NCBI GenBank assembly: GCA_028281075.1
Contig: JANQKO010000013.1
Location: 1 to 14,132, forward strand
DNA length: 14,132 bases
Reading direction: 5' to 3'
From: Alphaproteobacteria bacterium
GTDB taxonomy: Bacteria > Pseudomonadota > Alphaproteobacteria > GCA-2731375
The notes beneath the pieces were generated by a model that was not told the DNA's origin, searched no databases, and worked only from the letters and a program-made list of their open reading frames with translations. Numbering within the stretch: position 1 is the first letter of the stretch; each line of letters starts with the position of its first letter. The position numbers were made by a program, and so were the translations under genes. Shown in pieces: positions 7,793 through 14,132 of the stretch.

Positions 7793-8463
7793 GCGCCGGC
7801 GCCGGCGCGGCCCTACCCTCGTCCGACTGCCCGCTCTGCCCGCGCCTCGCCGCCTTTCGCGGCGAGATGCGCGCGCGCGAACCCGACTGGTTCAACGCCC
7901 CCGTCCCGTCCTTCGGCGTGCCGTCGGCGCGGCTGCTGATCGTCGGGCTGGCGCCGGGCATGGGCGGCGCGAACCGCACCGGCCGGCCGTTCACCGGCGA
8001 TTACGCCGGCGACCTGCTGTATGCCACCCTGACGAAATTCGACTTCGCCCGCGGGCGCTACGACAAGCGTCCCGATGACGGCCTGGCGCTGCGCGATTGC
8101 CGGATCACCAACGCCGTGCGCTGCCTACCGCCGCAGAACAAGCCGACGGGCGCCGAGATCCGCGCCTGCCGGCCGTTTCTCGCCGCCGAGATCGAGGCCC
8201 TGCCCCGGCTTGCGGCGATCCTGGCACTGGGTCGGGTCGCGCACGAGTCCCTATTGACGACGCTGGGCGCGCGCCGCGCGGACCATCCGTTCGCCCATGG
8301 CGCCCGGCACGTCCTGCCCGACGGCGCCGCGACGCTTTATGACAGCTATCACTGCTCGCGCTACAACACCAATACGGGCCGTCTGACGGCGGAGATGTTC
8401 GAAGCCGTGTTCGCGGCGATCCGGGCCGACCTGGACCGGTCGGCCAGGGCCGGATGCCACTAG
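7789..8463 (+). CDS. Family-5 (UDGb-type) uracil-DNA glycosylase
   Basis: This enzyme is expected to remove uracil, and possibly other deaminated bases, from DNA as the first step of base excision repair. The 224-residue protein has four cysteines placed as in iron-sulfur uracil glycosylases: C14 and C17 (CPLC), C112 in NAVRC and C127 in RACRPF. Motif 1 is GLAPGMGGANRTGRPFTG at 53-70, and its GLAPG form lacks the Asp or Asn of classical family-1/family-4 enzymes, as expected for family 5. The later motif is YHCSRYNTNTG with H188. The middle segment LPPQNKPT is typical of the family. It starts with an ATGA overlap on the NYN gene, indicating translational coupling, and ends 107 nt from the convergent smpB. 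Family assignment is firm; exact base preference cannot be read from sequence. Confidence 0.93.
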   Translation: MSAGAGAALPSSDCPLCPRLAAFRGEMRAREPDWFNAPVPSFGVPSARLLIVGLAPGMGGANRTGRPFTGDYAGDLLYATLTKFDFARGRYDKRPDDGLALRDCRITNAVRCLPPQNKPTGAEIRACRPFLAAEIEALPRLAAILALGRVAHESLLTTLGARRADHPFAHGARHVLPDGAATLYDSYHCSRYNTNTGRLTAEMFEAVFAAIRADLDRSARAGCH

Positions 8464-8570
8464 TCCGGCCGATGAGGGCGCGACGAAACGGGCGCTATCA
8501 CCGCCGTGCCGTTGTCATGCCGGCAGTGGCCGGCGTCCATGGGCCGCAACGGCGGGCCCCGCGCTGACCA
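8464..8570. other. Convergent intergenic region with hairpins
   Basis: This 107-bp gap separates the ends of the uracil glycosylase gene and smpB. It holds GCCGGC-AGTG-GCCGGC at 8519-8534, a 6-bp stem with a 4-nt loop. A second imperfect hairpin built on GGGCC/GGCCC lies at about 8541-8559. Neither is followed by a T-tract on either strand. They may help end transcription from both sides, but they are not standard intrinsic terminators. Confidence 0.35.
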
Positions 8571-9029
8571 TCAGCCCCGCTCGCGCATCAGGCGCGCCTG
8601 GTCGCGCTTCCAGTCGCGGTCCTTGATCGCCGCGCGCTTGTCGTGCTGGCGCTTGCCGCGGGCCAGGCCCAGCAGCACCTTGGCCTTGCCGCGCTCGTTG
8701 AAATAGATCTTCAGCGCCACGATCGTCGTGCCGGCCCGCTTGATGCCGCCGGCGAGCTTGTTGATCTCGCGTTTGTGCAGCAGCAGCTTGCGTGGCCGCC
8801 GGGTCTCGTGGTTGTAGCGGTTCCCGGCCTTGTACTCCGGGATATAGGCGTTGACCAGGAACAGTTCGCCGTCCTGGTCGGCGGCGTAGCTCTCGCTGAT
8901 ATCGGCCCGGCCTTCGCGCAGCGACTTCACCTCCGTGCCGGCCAGCATGATGCCGGCCTCCAGCGTCTCGTCGATGAAGTAGTTGAAGCGGGCCTTGCGG
9001 TTTTCCGCGACGACTTGGTACTCGGCCAT
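8571..9029 (-). CDS. smpB: SsrA-binding protein SmpB
   Basis: SmpB binds tmRNA and brings it to stalled ribosomes for trans-translation, which tags and frees incomplete proteins. The 152-residue protein shows the OB-fold family motifs: AENRKARFNYFIDETLEAGI at the start, GTEVKSLREGRADISESYA, then NRYNHETRRPRKLLLHKREI and LKIYFNERGKAKVLLGLARGKRQHDKR. The last 20 or so residues are basic (KDRDWKRDQARLMRERG), matching the tail that enters the mRNA channel. The start follows the dapA stop by 10 nt, with only a weak GGAC in the Shine-Dalgarno position, so it is likely co-transcribed with dapA. The tmRNA gene itself is not in this window. Confidence 0.97.
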   Translation of the reverse strand: MAEYQVVAENRKARFNYFIDETLEAGIMLAGTEVKSLREGRADISESYAADQDGELFLVNAYIPEYKAGNRYNHETRRPRKLLLHKREINKLAGGIKRAGTTIVALKIYFNERGKAKVLLGLARGKRQHDKRAAIKDRDWKRDQARLMRERG

Positions 9030-9039
9030 TCAGTCCGGT

Positions 9040-9915
9040 TCAGTCCAGCAGCCCGGCATGGCGCATGGCGTCCTTGACCCGCTCTCGCGCGGCCGGCGTG
9101 CCCGGCACCAGCGGCAGGCGCAGCTCGTTCGCGCACAGGCCGAGCAGGCTGACGGCATACTTGGTCATGGTCGGGCTCGGCTCCAGGAACAGCGCGATGT
9201 GCAGCGCCATCAGCCGGTCCTGGTATTCCCGCGCCTTGGCGAAATCGCCGGCCAGGCAGGCCTCCTGGAACTCGGCGCAGAGGCGCGGCGCGACGTTCGC
9301 GGTAACGGAGATGCAGCCGTCGCCGCCGTGGGCCATGTAGCCGAGCGCGGTCGGGTCCTCGCCCGAAAGCTGTACCCAGTCGCCGGCGATCATCATGCGT
9401 TCCCTGCTGGGCCGCGTCAGGTCGGCCGTGGCGTCCTTGACGCCGACGATGCGCGGCAGCTCGGCCAGGCGCGCCATGGTATCGGGGTCGACGCCGACGA
9501 TCGCCCGGGGCGGGATGTTGTAGACGATGATCGGAATGTCGACCGCGTCGTGGATCGCCTTGAAGTGCTGGTACTGGCCTTCCTGGCTCGGCTTGTTGTA
9601 ATAGCCGGTGACGTGCAGGACGGCGTCGGCGCCGGCTTCCTTGGCATGCCGGGTCAGCTCGATCGCCTCGATCGTGTTGTTCGAGCCCGCGCCGGCGATC
9701 ACCGGCACCCGGCCGGCCACCTGCGCGATGACGATCTCGGTGACCCGGTTGTGCTCCTCGTGGCTCAGCGTCGGCGATTCCCCGGTCGTGCCGCAGGGGA
9801 CGATGCCGTGCGTGCCCTCCTTGAGGTGCCAGTCCACGAGCTTGCGCAGGGCGTCCTCGTCCACCTGGCCATCGCGAAACGGCGTGATGAGGGCGACGAT
9901 CGATCCCCTGAACAT
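9040..9915 (-). CDS. dapA: 4-hydroxy-tetrahydrodipicolinate synthase
   Basis: DapA condenses pyruvate with aspartate semialdehyde, the entry step to diaminopimelate and lysine and therefore to peptidoglycan cross-linking. The protein has 291 residues. It has PCGTTGESPTL at 40-50, YYNKP at 105-109, YNIPPRAI with Y132 and R137, and GVKDAT with the Schiff-base lysine K160, so the catalytic set is complete. In the pyruvate-site strand the usual VTPYYN is VTGYYN (G104), a minor variant. The ATG at 9915 has a strong AAGGAG six nt upstream. A perfect TATAAT lies further upstream. The frame continues far upstream without homology. It is divergent from the lytic transglycosylase gene, which also acts on peptidoglycan. 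Confidence 0.96.
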   Translation of the reverse strand: MFRGSIVALITPFRDGQVDEDALRKLVDWHLKEGTHGIVPCGTTGESPTLSHEEHNRVTEIVIAQVAGRVPVIAGAGSNNTIEAIELTRHAKEAGADAVLHVTGYYNKPSQEGQYQHFKAIHDAVDIPIIVYNIPPRAIVGVDPDTMARLAELPRIVGVKDATADLTRPSRERMMIAGDWVQLSGEDPTALGYMAHGGDGCISVTANVAPRLCAEFQEACLAGDFAKAREYQDRLMALHIALFLEPSPTMTKYAVSLLGLCANELRLPLVPGTPAARERVKDAMRHAGLLD

Positions 9916-9921
9916 GGCGCT

Positions 9922-9927
9922 CTCCTT
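9922..9927 (-). promoter_or_regulatory. Strong Shine-Dalgarno of dapA
   Basis: AAGGAG on the minus strand lies six nt before the dapA ATG. It fixes that start against longer in-frame alternatives and is the clearest ribosome binding site in the window. Confidence 0.75.
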
Positions 9928-9939
9928 AGGGTTAAGGCG

Positions 9940-9945
9940 ATTATA
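9940..9945 (-). promoter_or_regulatory. Perfect -10 element upstream of dapA
   Basis: The minus strand reads TATAAT at 9945-9940, with transcription expected to start near 9933, about 18 nt before the dapA ATG. No good -35 hexamer is found 16-18 bp further upstream, so the promoter may depend on an activator, or the match may be chance in a locally AT-rich spot. Confidence 0.45.
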
Positions 9946-10022
9946 AGCCTTTGCGCGGACCATAGCCCCTGTGTTCCGGCGCGGCAAGCGGCCTTGCCGG
10001 CCGCGTCGGGGCGGATGCCGGC

Positions 10023-10052
10023 TTGCGAGCGGTGCCGGCGCATCGTTAAGAT
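10023..10052 (+). promoter_or_regulatory. Candidate promoter of the lytic transglycosylase gene
   Basis: TTGCGA (10023-10028) and TAAGAT (10047-10052) are 18 bp apart, each matching four of six consensus bases. The start point would be near 10059, about 19 nt before the ATG. The divergent dapA -10 lies about 80 bp away, so both promoters share a 162-bp region. Confidence 0.35.
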
Positions 10053-10077
10053 CGGTTAGGGTTCGTGGACAGGGCTG

Positions 10078-12114
10078 ATGAGGGCGACCGCGGTTTTGGT
10101 ATCGGTTTCGGCTGTGGCGGTCGCCGTGGCGCTGCTTTCGCACGCGCCGGCGCAGGCCGCCTCGCGGGCGCCGGACGTCGAGGACACCGCGCCTGTCCCG
10201 CATCTCAGCGACAAGGACAAGTCGGTCTATGTGAAGGCGTTCAAGGCGGCCGAAAAGCGGCGCTGGACGAACGCCCGCCGGGCCGGCGCCGGGGCGGTGA
10301 ATCCCCTGCCGGCGAAGATCATCGACTGGCTCTATTACCGCGAGCCGCAGAACCGCGCGTCGTTCGGCGAGATCAGCGGCTTCATCGACGCCAATCCGCA
10401 CTGGCCGGAGCTGCGGCGGCTGCAGCAGCGGGCGGAGGAAGCGTTGTCCGACCGGGTGCCGGACGAGCAGCTCCTGGCCTGGTATGTCGGCCGCCAGCCG
10501 CTCAGCCCGTCCGGCCGCGTCCGCCTCGCCGAGGCCATGATCCGCAGCGGCATGCCGGATGTCGGCGAGGAATGGCTACGCTATTCCTGGATCAACGACA
10601 ACCTGCCGCGGTCGCTGTCGCGCCACGTCTACCAGCGGCACAAGTCCCGCCTGTCCCCGGCGGACCATATCGCCCGCGTCGACCGCCTGCTGTGGGACGG
10701 TCGCCGGCAGACCGCCAACCGGCTGCTGTTCCTGCTGCCGCGGGACCAGCGGCTGCTGGCCAGGGCGCGCATGTCCCTGATGGCGCGCGCCGGCGGGGTC
10801 GACGACCATATCGCGAAAGTGCCGCCGCACCTGAAGGATCATCCGGGCCTCGCCTACGAGCGCACGCGCTGGCGCCGGCGCAAGGGACTGGACGCCCGCG
10901 CGCGCGACATATTGCTGGGGCTGGCCGACGACGTCGGTCCGCGGCCCGACCGCTGGTGGACCGAGCGCCGGATCCAGGTGCGCGAGCTGCTGGCCGACGG
11001 CGAGACCCGGACGGCCTACCGTCTTGCCAGCGAGCATGGCCTGGCGCCTGGCGGCGCGCCCTATGCCGAGGCCGAGTGGCTGTCCGGCTGGATCGCCTTG
11101 CGCTTCATCGCCCAGCCGGAGCGGGCCTATGCCCACTTCAGCAGCCTCTATTACAACGTCCGGTATCCCGTCAGCCTGTCGCGCGCGGCCTATTGGGCCG
11201 GCCGCGCGGCCACGGCGCTGGACCAGGCCGAGAAGGCCGCGCAATGGTACCGCGCGGCGGCGCAGAACCCGACGACCTATTACGGACAGCTCGCGATCGA
11301 GGTGCTGGACGAAGTTGAACTCGCCGACAGCCTGCCGGTCGACCCGTCGCCGACGGCGAAGCAGCTCACCGCCTTCGAGGGGCTGGAGCTGGTCCAGGCG
11401 GTCCGCGTGCTGAGCGAGCTGGGCCAGGGCCGGCTGCTGCGGCCGTTCATCGTGCATCTGGCCGACAGCACCGGCACGCCGGTCGAGCGGCATCTGGTCG
11501 GGCGCCTGGCCGGCGACCTGGGCCATCCGCACCTGTCCGTTCGCGCCGCGAAACGGGCCTCGCGCGACGGCATCACGCTGATCGACGTCGCCTATCCCGT
11601 CATCGACCTGCCGAAGGTCGGGCCCGAGAGGGCGCTGCTGCTGGCGATCTCGCGGCAGGAAAGCGAGTTCAACCCCCGGGCCGTCAGCCCGGCCGGCGCC
11701 CGTGGCCTGATGCAGCTCATGCCGCGGACCGCGCGCTCGGAAGCCAAGTCGCTGCGGCTGCCCTACAAGCGGGCCAAGCTGACCCGCGATCCCGTCTACA
11801 ACGTCCGGCTCGGCGCTGCCCATCTCGGCCGCCTGCTGCGGGCCTATGACGGCTCCTACGTCATGGCCGTCGCGGCCTATAACGCGGGCTCGTCCCGGGT
11901 GCGCCGCTGGATCCGCGACTTCGGCGATCCACGCCGGCCCGAGATCGACACCATTGACTGGGTCGAGCGGATTCCGATCACCGAGACGCGCAATTACGTG
12001 CAGCGGGTTCTTGAGTCCCTGCAGGTCTATCGGCATCGCCTGGACGACGCGCCGGTGCAGATCTCGCTGCTGGCCGACCTGAACCGCACGGCCCTGCAAA
12101 AGCCCGGCACCTGA
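10078..12114 (+). CDS. Slt-type soluble lytic murein transglycosylase
   Basis: This is a periplasmic enzyme that cleaves peptidoglycan between MurNAc and GlcNAc, forming 1,6-anhydro ends. The 678-residue protein begins with a signal peptide: a hydrophobic core at about 5-20, with likely cleavage after APAQA at residue 27. Residues of about 40-490 are a helical region like the ring-shaped superhelical part of Slt70. The catalytic domain starts near 515, with ISRQESEFNPRAVSPAGARG containing catalytic E528, then GLMQLMPRTA, a VAAYNAGSSRVRRW motif, and ETRNYVQRVLE near the end. The length is close to Slt70. An AGGG lies just ahead of the ATG and a candidate promoter is seen upstream. A lipoprotein box is absent, so it should be soluble. 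No downstream gene overlaps it. Confidence 0.93.
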   Translation: MRATAVLVSVSAVAVAVALLSHAPAQAASRAPDVEDTAPVPHLSDKDKSVYVKAFKAAEKRRWTNARRAGAGAVNPLPAKIIDWLYYREPQNRASFGEISGFIDANPHWPELRRLQQRAEEALSDRVPDEQLLAWYVGRQPLSPSGRVRLAEAMIRSGMPDVGEEWLRYSWINDNLPRSLSRHVYQRHKSRLSPADHIARVDRLLWDGRRQTANRLLFLLPRDQRLLARARMSLMARAGGVDDHIAKVPPHLKDHPGLAYERTRWRRRKGLDARARDILLGLADDVGPRPDRWWTERRIQVRELLADGETRTAYRLASEHGLAPGGAPYAEAEWLSGWIALRFIAQPERAYAHFSSLYYNVRYPVSLSRAAYWAGRAATALDQAEKAAQWYRAAAQNPTTYYGQLAIEVLDEVELADSLPVDPSPTAKQLTAFEGLELVQAVRVLSELGQGRLLRPFIVHLADSTGTPVERHLVGRLAGDLGHPHLSVRAAKRASRDGITLIDVAYPVIDLPKVGPERALLLAISRQESEFNPRAVSPAGARGLMQLMPRTARSEAKSLRLPYKRAKLTRDPVYNVRLGAAHLGRLLRAYDGSYVMAVAAYNAGSSRVRRWIRDFGDPRRPEIDTIDWVERIPITETRNYVQRVLESLQVYRHRLDDAPVQISLLADLNRTALQKPGT

Positions 12115-12126
12115 GCGGCTTCCGCG

Positions 12127-12154
12127 TTGGCGCCCGCCGCAGGCTTGCGATAAT
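12127..12154 (+). promoter_or_regulatory. Candidate promoter of the dehalogenase-hydrolase operon
   Basis: TTGGCG (12127-12132) and GATAAT (12149-12154) are separated by 16 bp in the 73-bp gap after the lytic transglycosylase gene. The -10 matches five and the -35 four of six consensus bases. The start point would be near 12161, about 27 nt before the dehalogenase ATG. No terminator for the upstream gene was recognised in the gap. Confidence 0.4.
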
Positions 12155-12187
12155 CTAATCCGCCCGCCGACGGTTCCGGAGCGCCCG

Positions 12188-12877
12188 ATGTCCCCCGCGC
12201 GATTGCAGAATATCCAGGCCTGCGTCTTCGACGCCTACGGCACGCTGTTCGACGTCAACGCGGCGGCCGGCCATTGCAGCGCCGAACTGGGAGACAAATG
12301 GCAGCCACTGGCCGAGCTCTGGCGCGGCCGGCAACTGCAATACACCTGGCTGCGCAGCCTGATGGCCGACTATGTCGACTTCTGGCAGATCACCGGCGAT
12401 GCCCTCGATTTCGCCATGGCCAGCCTGGGCATCGAGGACGCCGCGTTGCGGCAGCGGCTCATGGACCTCTACCTCCAGCTCGACGCCTATCCCGAGGTGC
12501 CGGACGTCCTGGCGGCGCTGAAGCGGGCGGGCATGAAGACGGCCGTGCTGTCGAACGGCTCGCCCGGCATGCTGCGGTCGGCGGTCGAGAATGCCGGTAT
12601 CGCCCGGCATCTCGACGCCGTGATCTCGGTCGATCCGCTGCGTGTCTACAAGCCGTCGGTCGTGGTCTACGCCGAGGTCGAGCGGCAGCTCGGCGTCGCG
12701 CCCGCCAGCGTCTCGTTCCAGTCGTCGAATTCCTGGGACGCCCACGGTGCGTCGGCGTTCGGCTTCAAGGTCGTCTGGGTAAACCGTTTCGGCCAGGCCG
12801 TGGAACGGTTGCCGGGACGGCCGGACGTGATGCTGGAAACGCTGGATGACCTGCCGGCGGTGGTCGGCGCCGGCTGA
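12188..12877 (+). CDS. (S)-2-haloacid dehalogenase, type II (HAD superfamily)
   Basis: Members of this HAD group hydrolyse (S)-2-haloacids to (R)-2-hydroxyacids through an aspartyl ester. The 229-residue protein has the nucleophile D15 in FDAYGTLFDV, T19, R46 in LWRGRQLQYTWLRSLM, S122 in LSNGSP, K155 in YKPS, Y161, and S179, N181 and D184 in SSNSWDAHGA. These correspond to the residues described as catalytic in the well-studied L-2-haloacid dehalogenases, so the active site looks complete. A GGAG lies six nt before the ATG. Its stop shares one base with the next start (TGATG). Many chromosomal members act on unknown substrates, so true dehalogenase activity is likely from sequence but not certain. 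Confidence 0.9.
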   Translation: MSPARLQNIQACVFDAYGTLFDVNAAAGHCSAELGDKWQPLAELWRGRQLQYTWLRSLMADYVDFWQITGDALDFAMASLGIEDAALRQRLMDLYLQLDAYPEVPDVLAALKRAGMKTAVLSNGSPGMLRSAVENAGIARHLDAVISVDPLRVYKPSVVVYAEVERQLGVAPASVSFQSSNSWDAHGASAFGFKVVWVNRFGQAVERLPGRPDVMLETLDDLPAVVGAG

Positions 12878-13752
12878 TGTCGGGGGACGGTTACCGCGAG
12901 GGACGCTTTACCTCGCAGGACAATATCGGGATCTATTACCGCGATTACGGCGATCCGCTGTCGCCGGCGACGCCGCTCCTGTGCCTGACCGGCCTGACCC
13001 GGAACTCGGCCGACTATCACGATTTCGCCCGGCGCCTGTCGGGCGGGCGGCGCGTGCTGACCATGGATTATCGCGGCCGCGGCCGGTCGGACTACGACCC
13101 GAACCATATGAACTACGTGCCGCCGACCTACGTCATGGACATCGTGCACCTGTTGGCGGTGACGAATTGCCACCGGGTGATCGTCATCGGCACGTCGCTG
13201 GGCGGCATTCTGGCCATGGTCATGGGCGCGGTGCGGCCGACGGCGCTGGCCGGCGTCGTGCTGAACGATATCGGGCCCGAGATCGACCCGCGCGGCATCG
13301 CCCGCATCACCGGCTATGTCGGCACCTCGGTGCCGATCACGACGTTCGACGGCGCGGCCGAGCAGCTCAAGCGGATGTTCGGCCAGGCCTATCCCGACCT
13401 CGGGGCCGACGACTGGCGCGCCTATGCCGAACGCACCTTCGTCAATGGCGCGCACGGGCACCTGCGCCTCGACTACGACCTGAACCTGAGCAAGGCGCTG
13501 CTGGCGCAGGCCAAGGCGCCGACGGACCTGTGGCCCTATTTCCGGGCGCTGGCGCATGTGCCGCTTCTGGCCATACGCGGCGCGCTGACCGATATCCTGA
13601 GCGAGGAAACCTTCGACAGGATGGCGGACGCCCACCCCGGCATGATCCGGGTCGGCGTGCCCAACCGCGGCCACGTGCCGCTGCTGGACGAGCCGGAATG
13701 CGTTGCCGCCGTCGACGATTTCCTGGAGCGATACGGCCATGGCGTCCATTAG
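12877..13752 (+). CDS. Alpha/beta hydrolase of unknown substrate
   Basis: This 291-residue protein has the alpha/beta hydrolase fold. LCLTGLTRNSADY at about 35-47 marks the oxyanion-hole strand, and MDYRGRGRSDYDP at 63-75 is the usual conserved turn. The nucleophile elbow GTSLGG contains S107. The likely acid is D239 in RGALTDILS, and the base is H266 in NRGHVPLLDEP. The serine nucleophile argues against a haloalkane or fluoroacetate dehalogenase, which use Asp, and points to an esterase or C-C bond hydrolase-like role. No signal peptide is seen, so it should be cytoplasmic. It overlaps the dehalogenase by 1 nt and the next gene by 14 nt, so the three genes are probably one operon. The substrate cannot be assigned from sequence. 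Confidence 0.88.
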   Translation: MSGDGYREGRFTSQDNIGIYYRDYGDPLSPATPLLCLTGLTRNSADYHDFARRLSGGRRVLTMDYRGRGRSDYDPNHMNYVPPTYVMDIVHLLAVTNCHRVIVIGTSLGGILAMVMGAVRPTALAGVVLNDIGPEIDPRGIARITGYVGTSVPITTFDGAAEQLKRMFGQAYPDLGADDWRAYAERTFVNGAHGHLRLDYDLNLSKALLAQAKAPTDLWPYFRALAHVPLLAIRGALTDILSEETFDRMADAHPGMIRVGVPNRGHVPLLDEPECVAAVDDFLERYGHGVH

Positions 13753-14132
13753 CGAGGTTCCCGGCATCGACAACGTGGTGGACGCCGCGGCCCGCATCGA
13801 CGGCGCCGCGGTGCGCACGCCGCTCCTGGAATCGGCGGCGCTGAACGGTCTCGTCGGCGGCCGCCTGCTGATCAAGGCCGAGATGCTGCAGGTCACCGGC
13901 TCGTTCAAGTTCCGTGGCGCCTATAACCGCATCAGCCGTCTCGACGCGGCGGCCCGCGCGGCCGGCGTGATCGCCTTTTCCTCGGGCAACCATGCCCAGG
14001 GCGTCGCCGCGGCGGCGCATCTGACCGGCGCGCCGGCGGTGATCGTCATGCCGGACGACGCGCCGCGGGTGAAGCGCGAGGGCACCGAGCGCTGGGGCGC
14101 CGAGATCGTCACCTATGACCGCCGCGACCACG
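13739..14132 (+). CDS. PLP-dependent threonine/serine dehydratase-like enzyme (cut by window end)
   Basis: The first 131 codons of a fold-type II PLP enzyme are visible, beginning MASISEVPGIDNVVD. LESAALNGLVGGRLLIKAE is followed by the PLP-lysine motif GSFKFRGA (K57) and by the SSGNHAQGVA phosphate-loop motif at 81-90, both typical of threonine ammonia-lyase and serine racemase-like proteins. The ATG at 13739 lies inside the end of the hydrolase gene (14-nt overlap, +1 frame) and has GGAG 10 nt upstream. Because the gene runs off the window without a stop, the regulatory ACT domain that separates biosynthetic from catabolic forms cannot be checked. The family call is firm. The exact substrate (threonine, serine or a hydroxy-aspartate) is open. 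Confidence 0.88.
   Translation, partial: MASISEVPGIDNVVDAAARIDGAAVRTPLLESAALNGLVGGRLLIKAEMLQVTGSFKFRGAYNRISRLDAAARAAGVIAFSSGNHAQGVAAAAHLTGAPAVIVMPDDAPRVKREGTERWGAEIVTYDRRDH

Noticed and set aside
8519..8559. Bidirectional intrinsic terminator between the uracil glycosylase gene and smpB
   Set aside because: Hairpins exist but there is no T-tract on either strand, so only the hairpins are recorded.
8464..10077. tmRNA or other small RNA gene near smpB
   Set aside because: The non-coding gaps here are 107, 10 and 162 nt, too short for tmRNA, and no tRNA-like ends were seen.
10576..12099. 507-codon open frame on the minus strand, antisense to the lytic transglycosylase
   Set aside because: Shadow frame caused by high GC. 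It lacks family motifs, while the plus strand has a signal peptide and a full Slt catalytic domain.
12667..13908. 413-codon open frame on the minus strand across the dehalogenase, hydrolase and dehydratase genes
   Set aside because: It spans three overlapping real genes and has no recognisable domain.

Overview
The window reads as a high-GC chromosomal segment from an alphaproteobacterium, probably of the Rhodospirillales type. This rests on the GC-rich third-codon bias in every gene, the gene order rel – DUF2062 – pdxJ – acpS – lepB – rnc – era, and the rpoZ/folK, smpB–dapA and Slt-like neighbourhoods. No insertion sequence, phage gene, tRNA, rRNA or CRISPR array was seen. The coding capacity is almost entirely accounted for: 13 complete genes and 2 genes cut by the window edges.

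Left part (1–5867, minus strand): a tight gene string running leftward. A bifunctional (p)ppGpp synthetase/hydrolase (rel) is followed, after 84 nt, by a DUF2062 membrane protein. Then come pdxJ (vitamin B6), acpS (carrier-protein activation), lepB (signal peptidase I), rnc (RNase III) and era (GTPase, truncated at base 1). From pdxJ to era the genes overlap by 1–8 nt or lie 2 nt apart, so they are very likely co-transcribed and translationally coupled. The string joins ribosome/RNA maturation (rnc, era), protein export (lepB) and lipid/cofactor metabolism (acpS, pdxJ) downstream of the stringent-response enzyme.

Middle (5868–7135, minus strand): rpoZ (RNA polymerase omega) and folK (folate synthesis). 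A hairpin-plus-T-tract terminator overlaps the end of folK. A second, strong one sits between rpoZ and rel, only 39 nt from the rel start codon.

Centre (7136–8463, plus strand): a NYN-domain ribonuclease-like protein with a low-complexity acidic tail overlaps, by ATGA, a family-5 (UDGb-type) uracil-DNA glycosylase with an iron-sulfur cysteine set. This is the least routine pairing here. It converges on smpB and dapA (8571–9915, minus strand; trans-translation and lysine/peptidoglycan precursor synthesis). dapA is divergent from a Slt-type lytic transglycosylase (10078–12114, plus strand).

Right part (12188–14132, plus strand): an overlapping three-gene set of a type II (S)-2-haloacid dehalogenase, a serine alpha/beta hydrolase, and a PLP-dependent threonine dehydratase-like enzyme cut by the window end. 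This looks like a small catabolic operon of unknown substrate.

Overall the region is mostly conserved housekeeping. The points worth a second look are the NYN/uracil-glycosylase pair, the terminator between rpoZ and rel, an 11-bp direct repeat that includes the rel stop codon, and the dehalogenase/hydrolase/dehydratase set. I see no clear evidence for a wholly new system.
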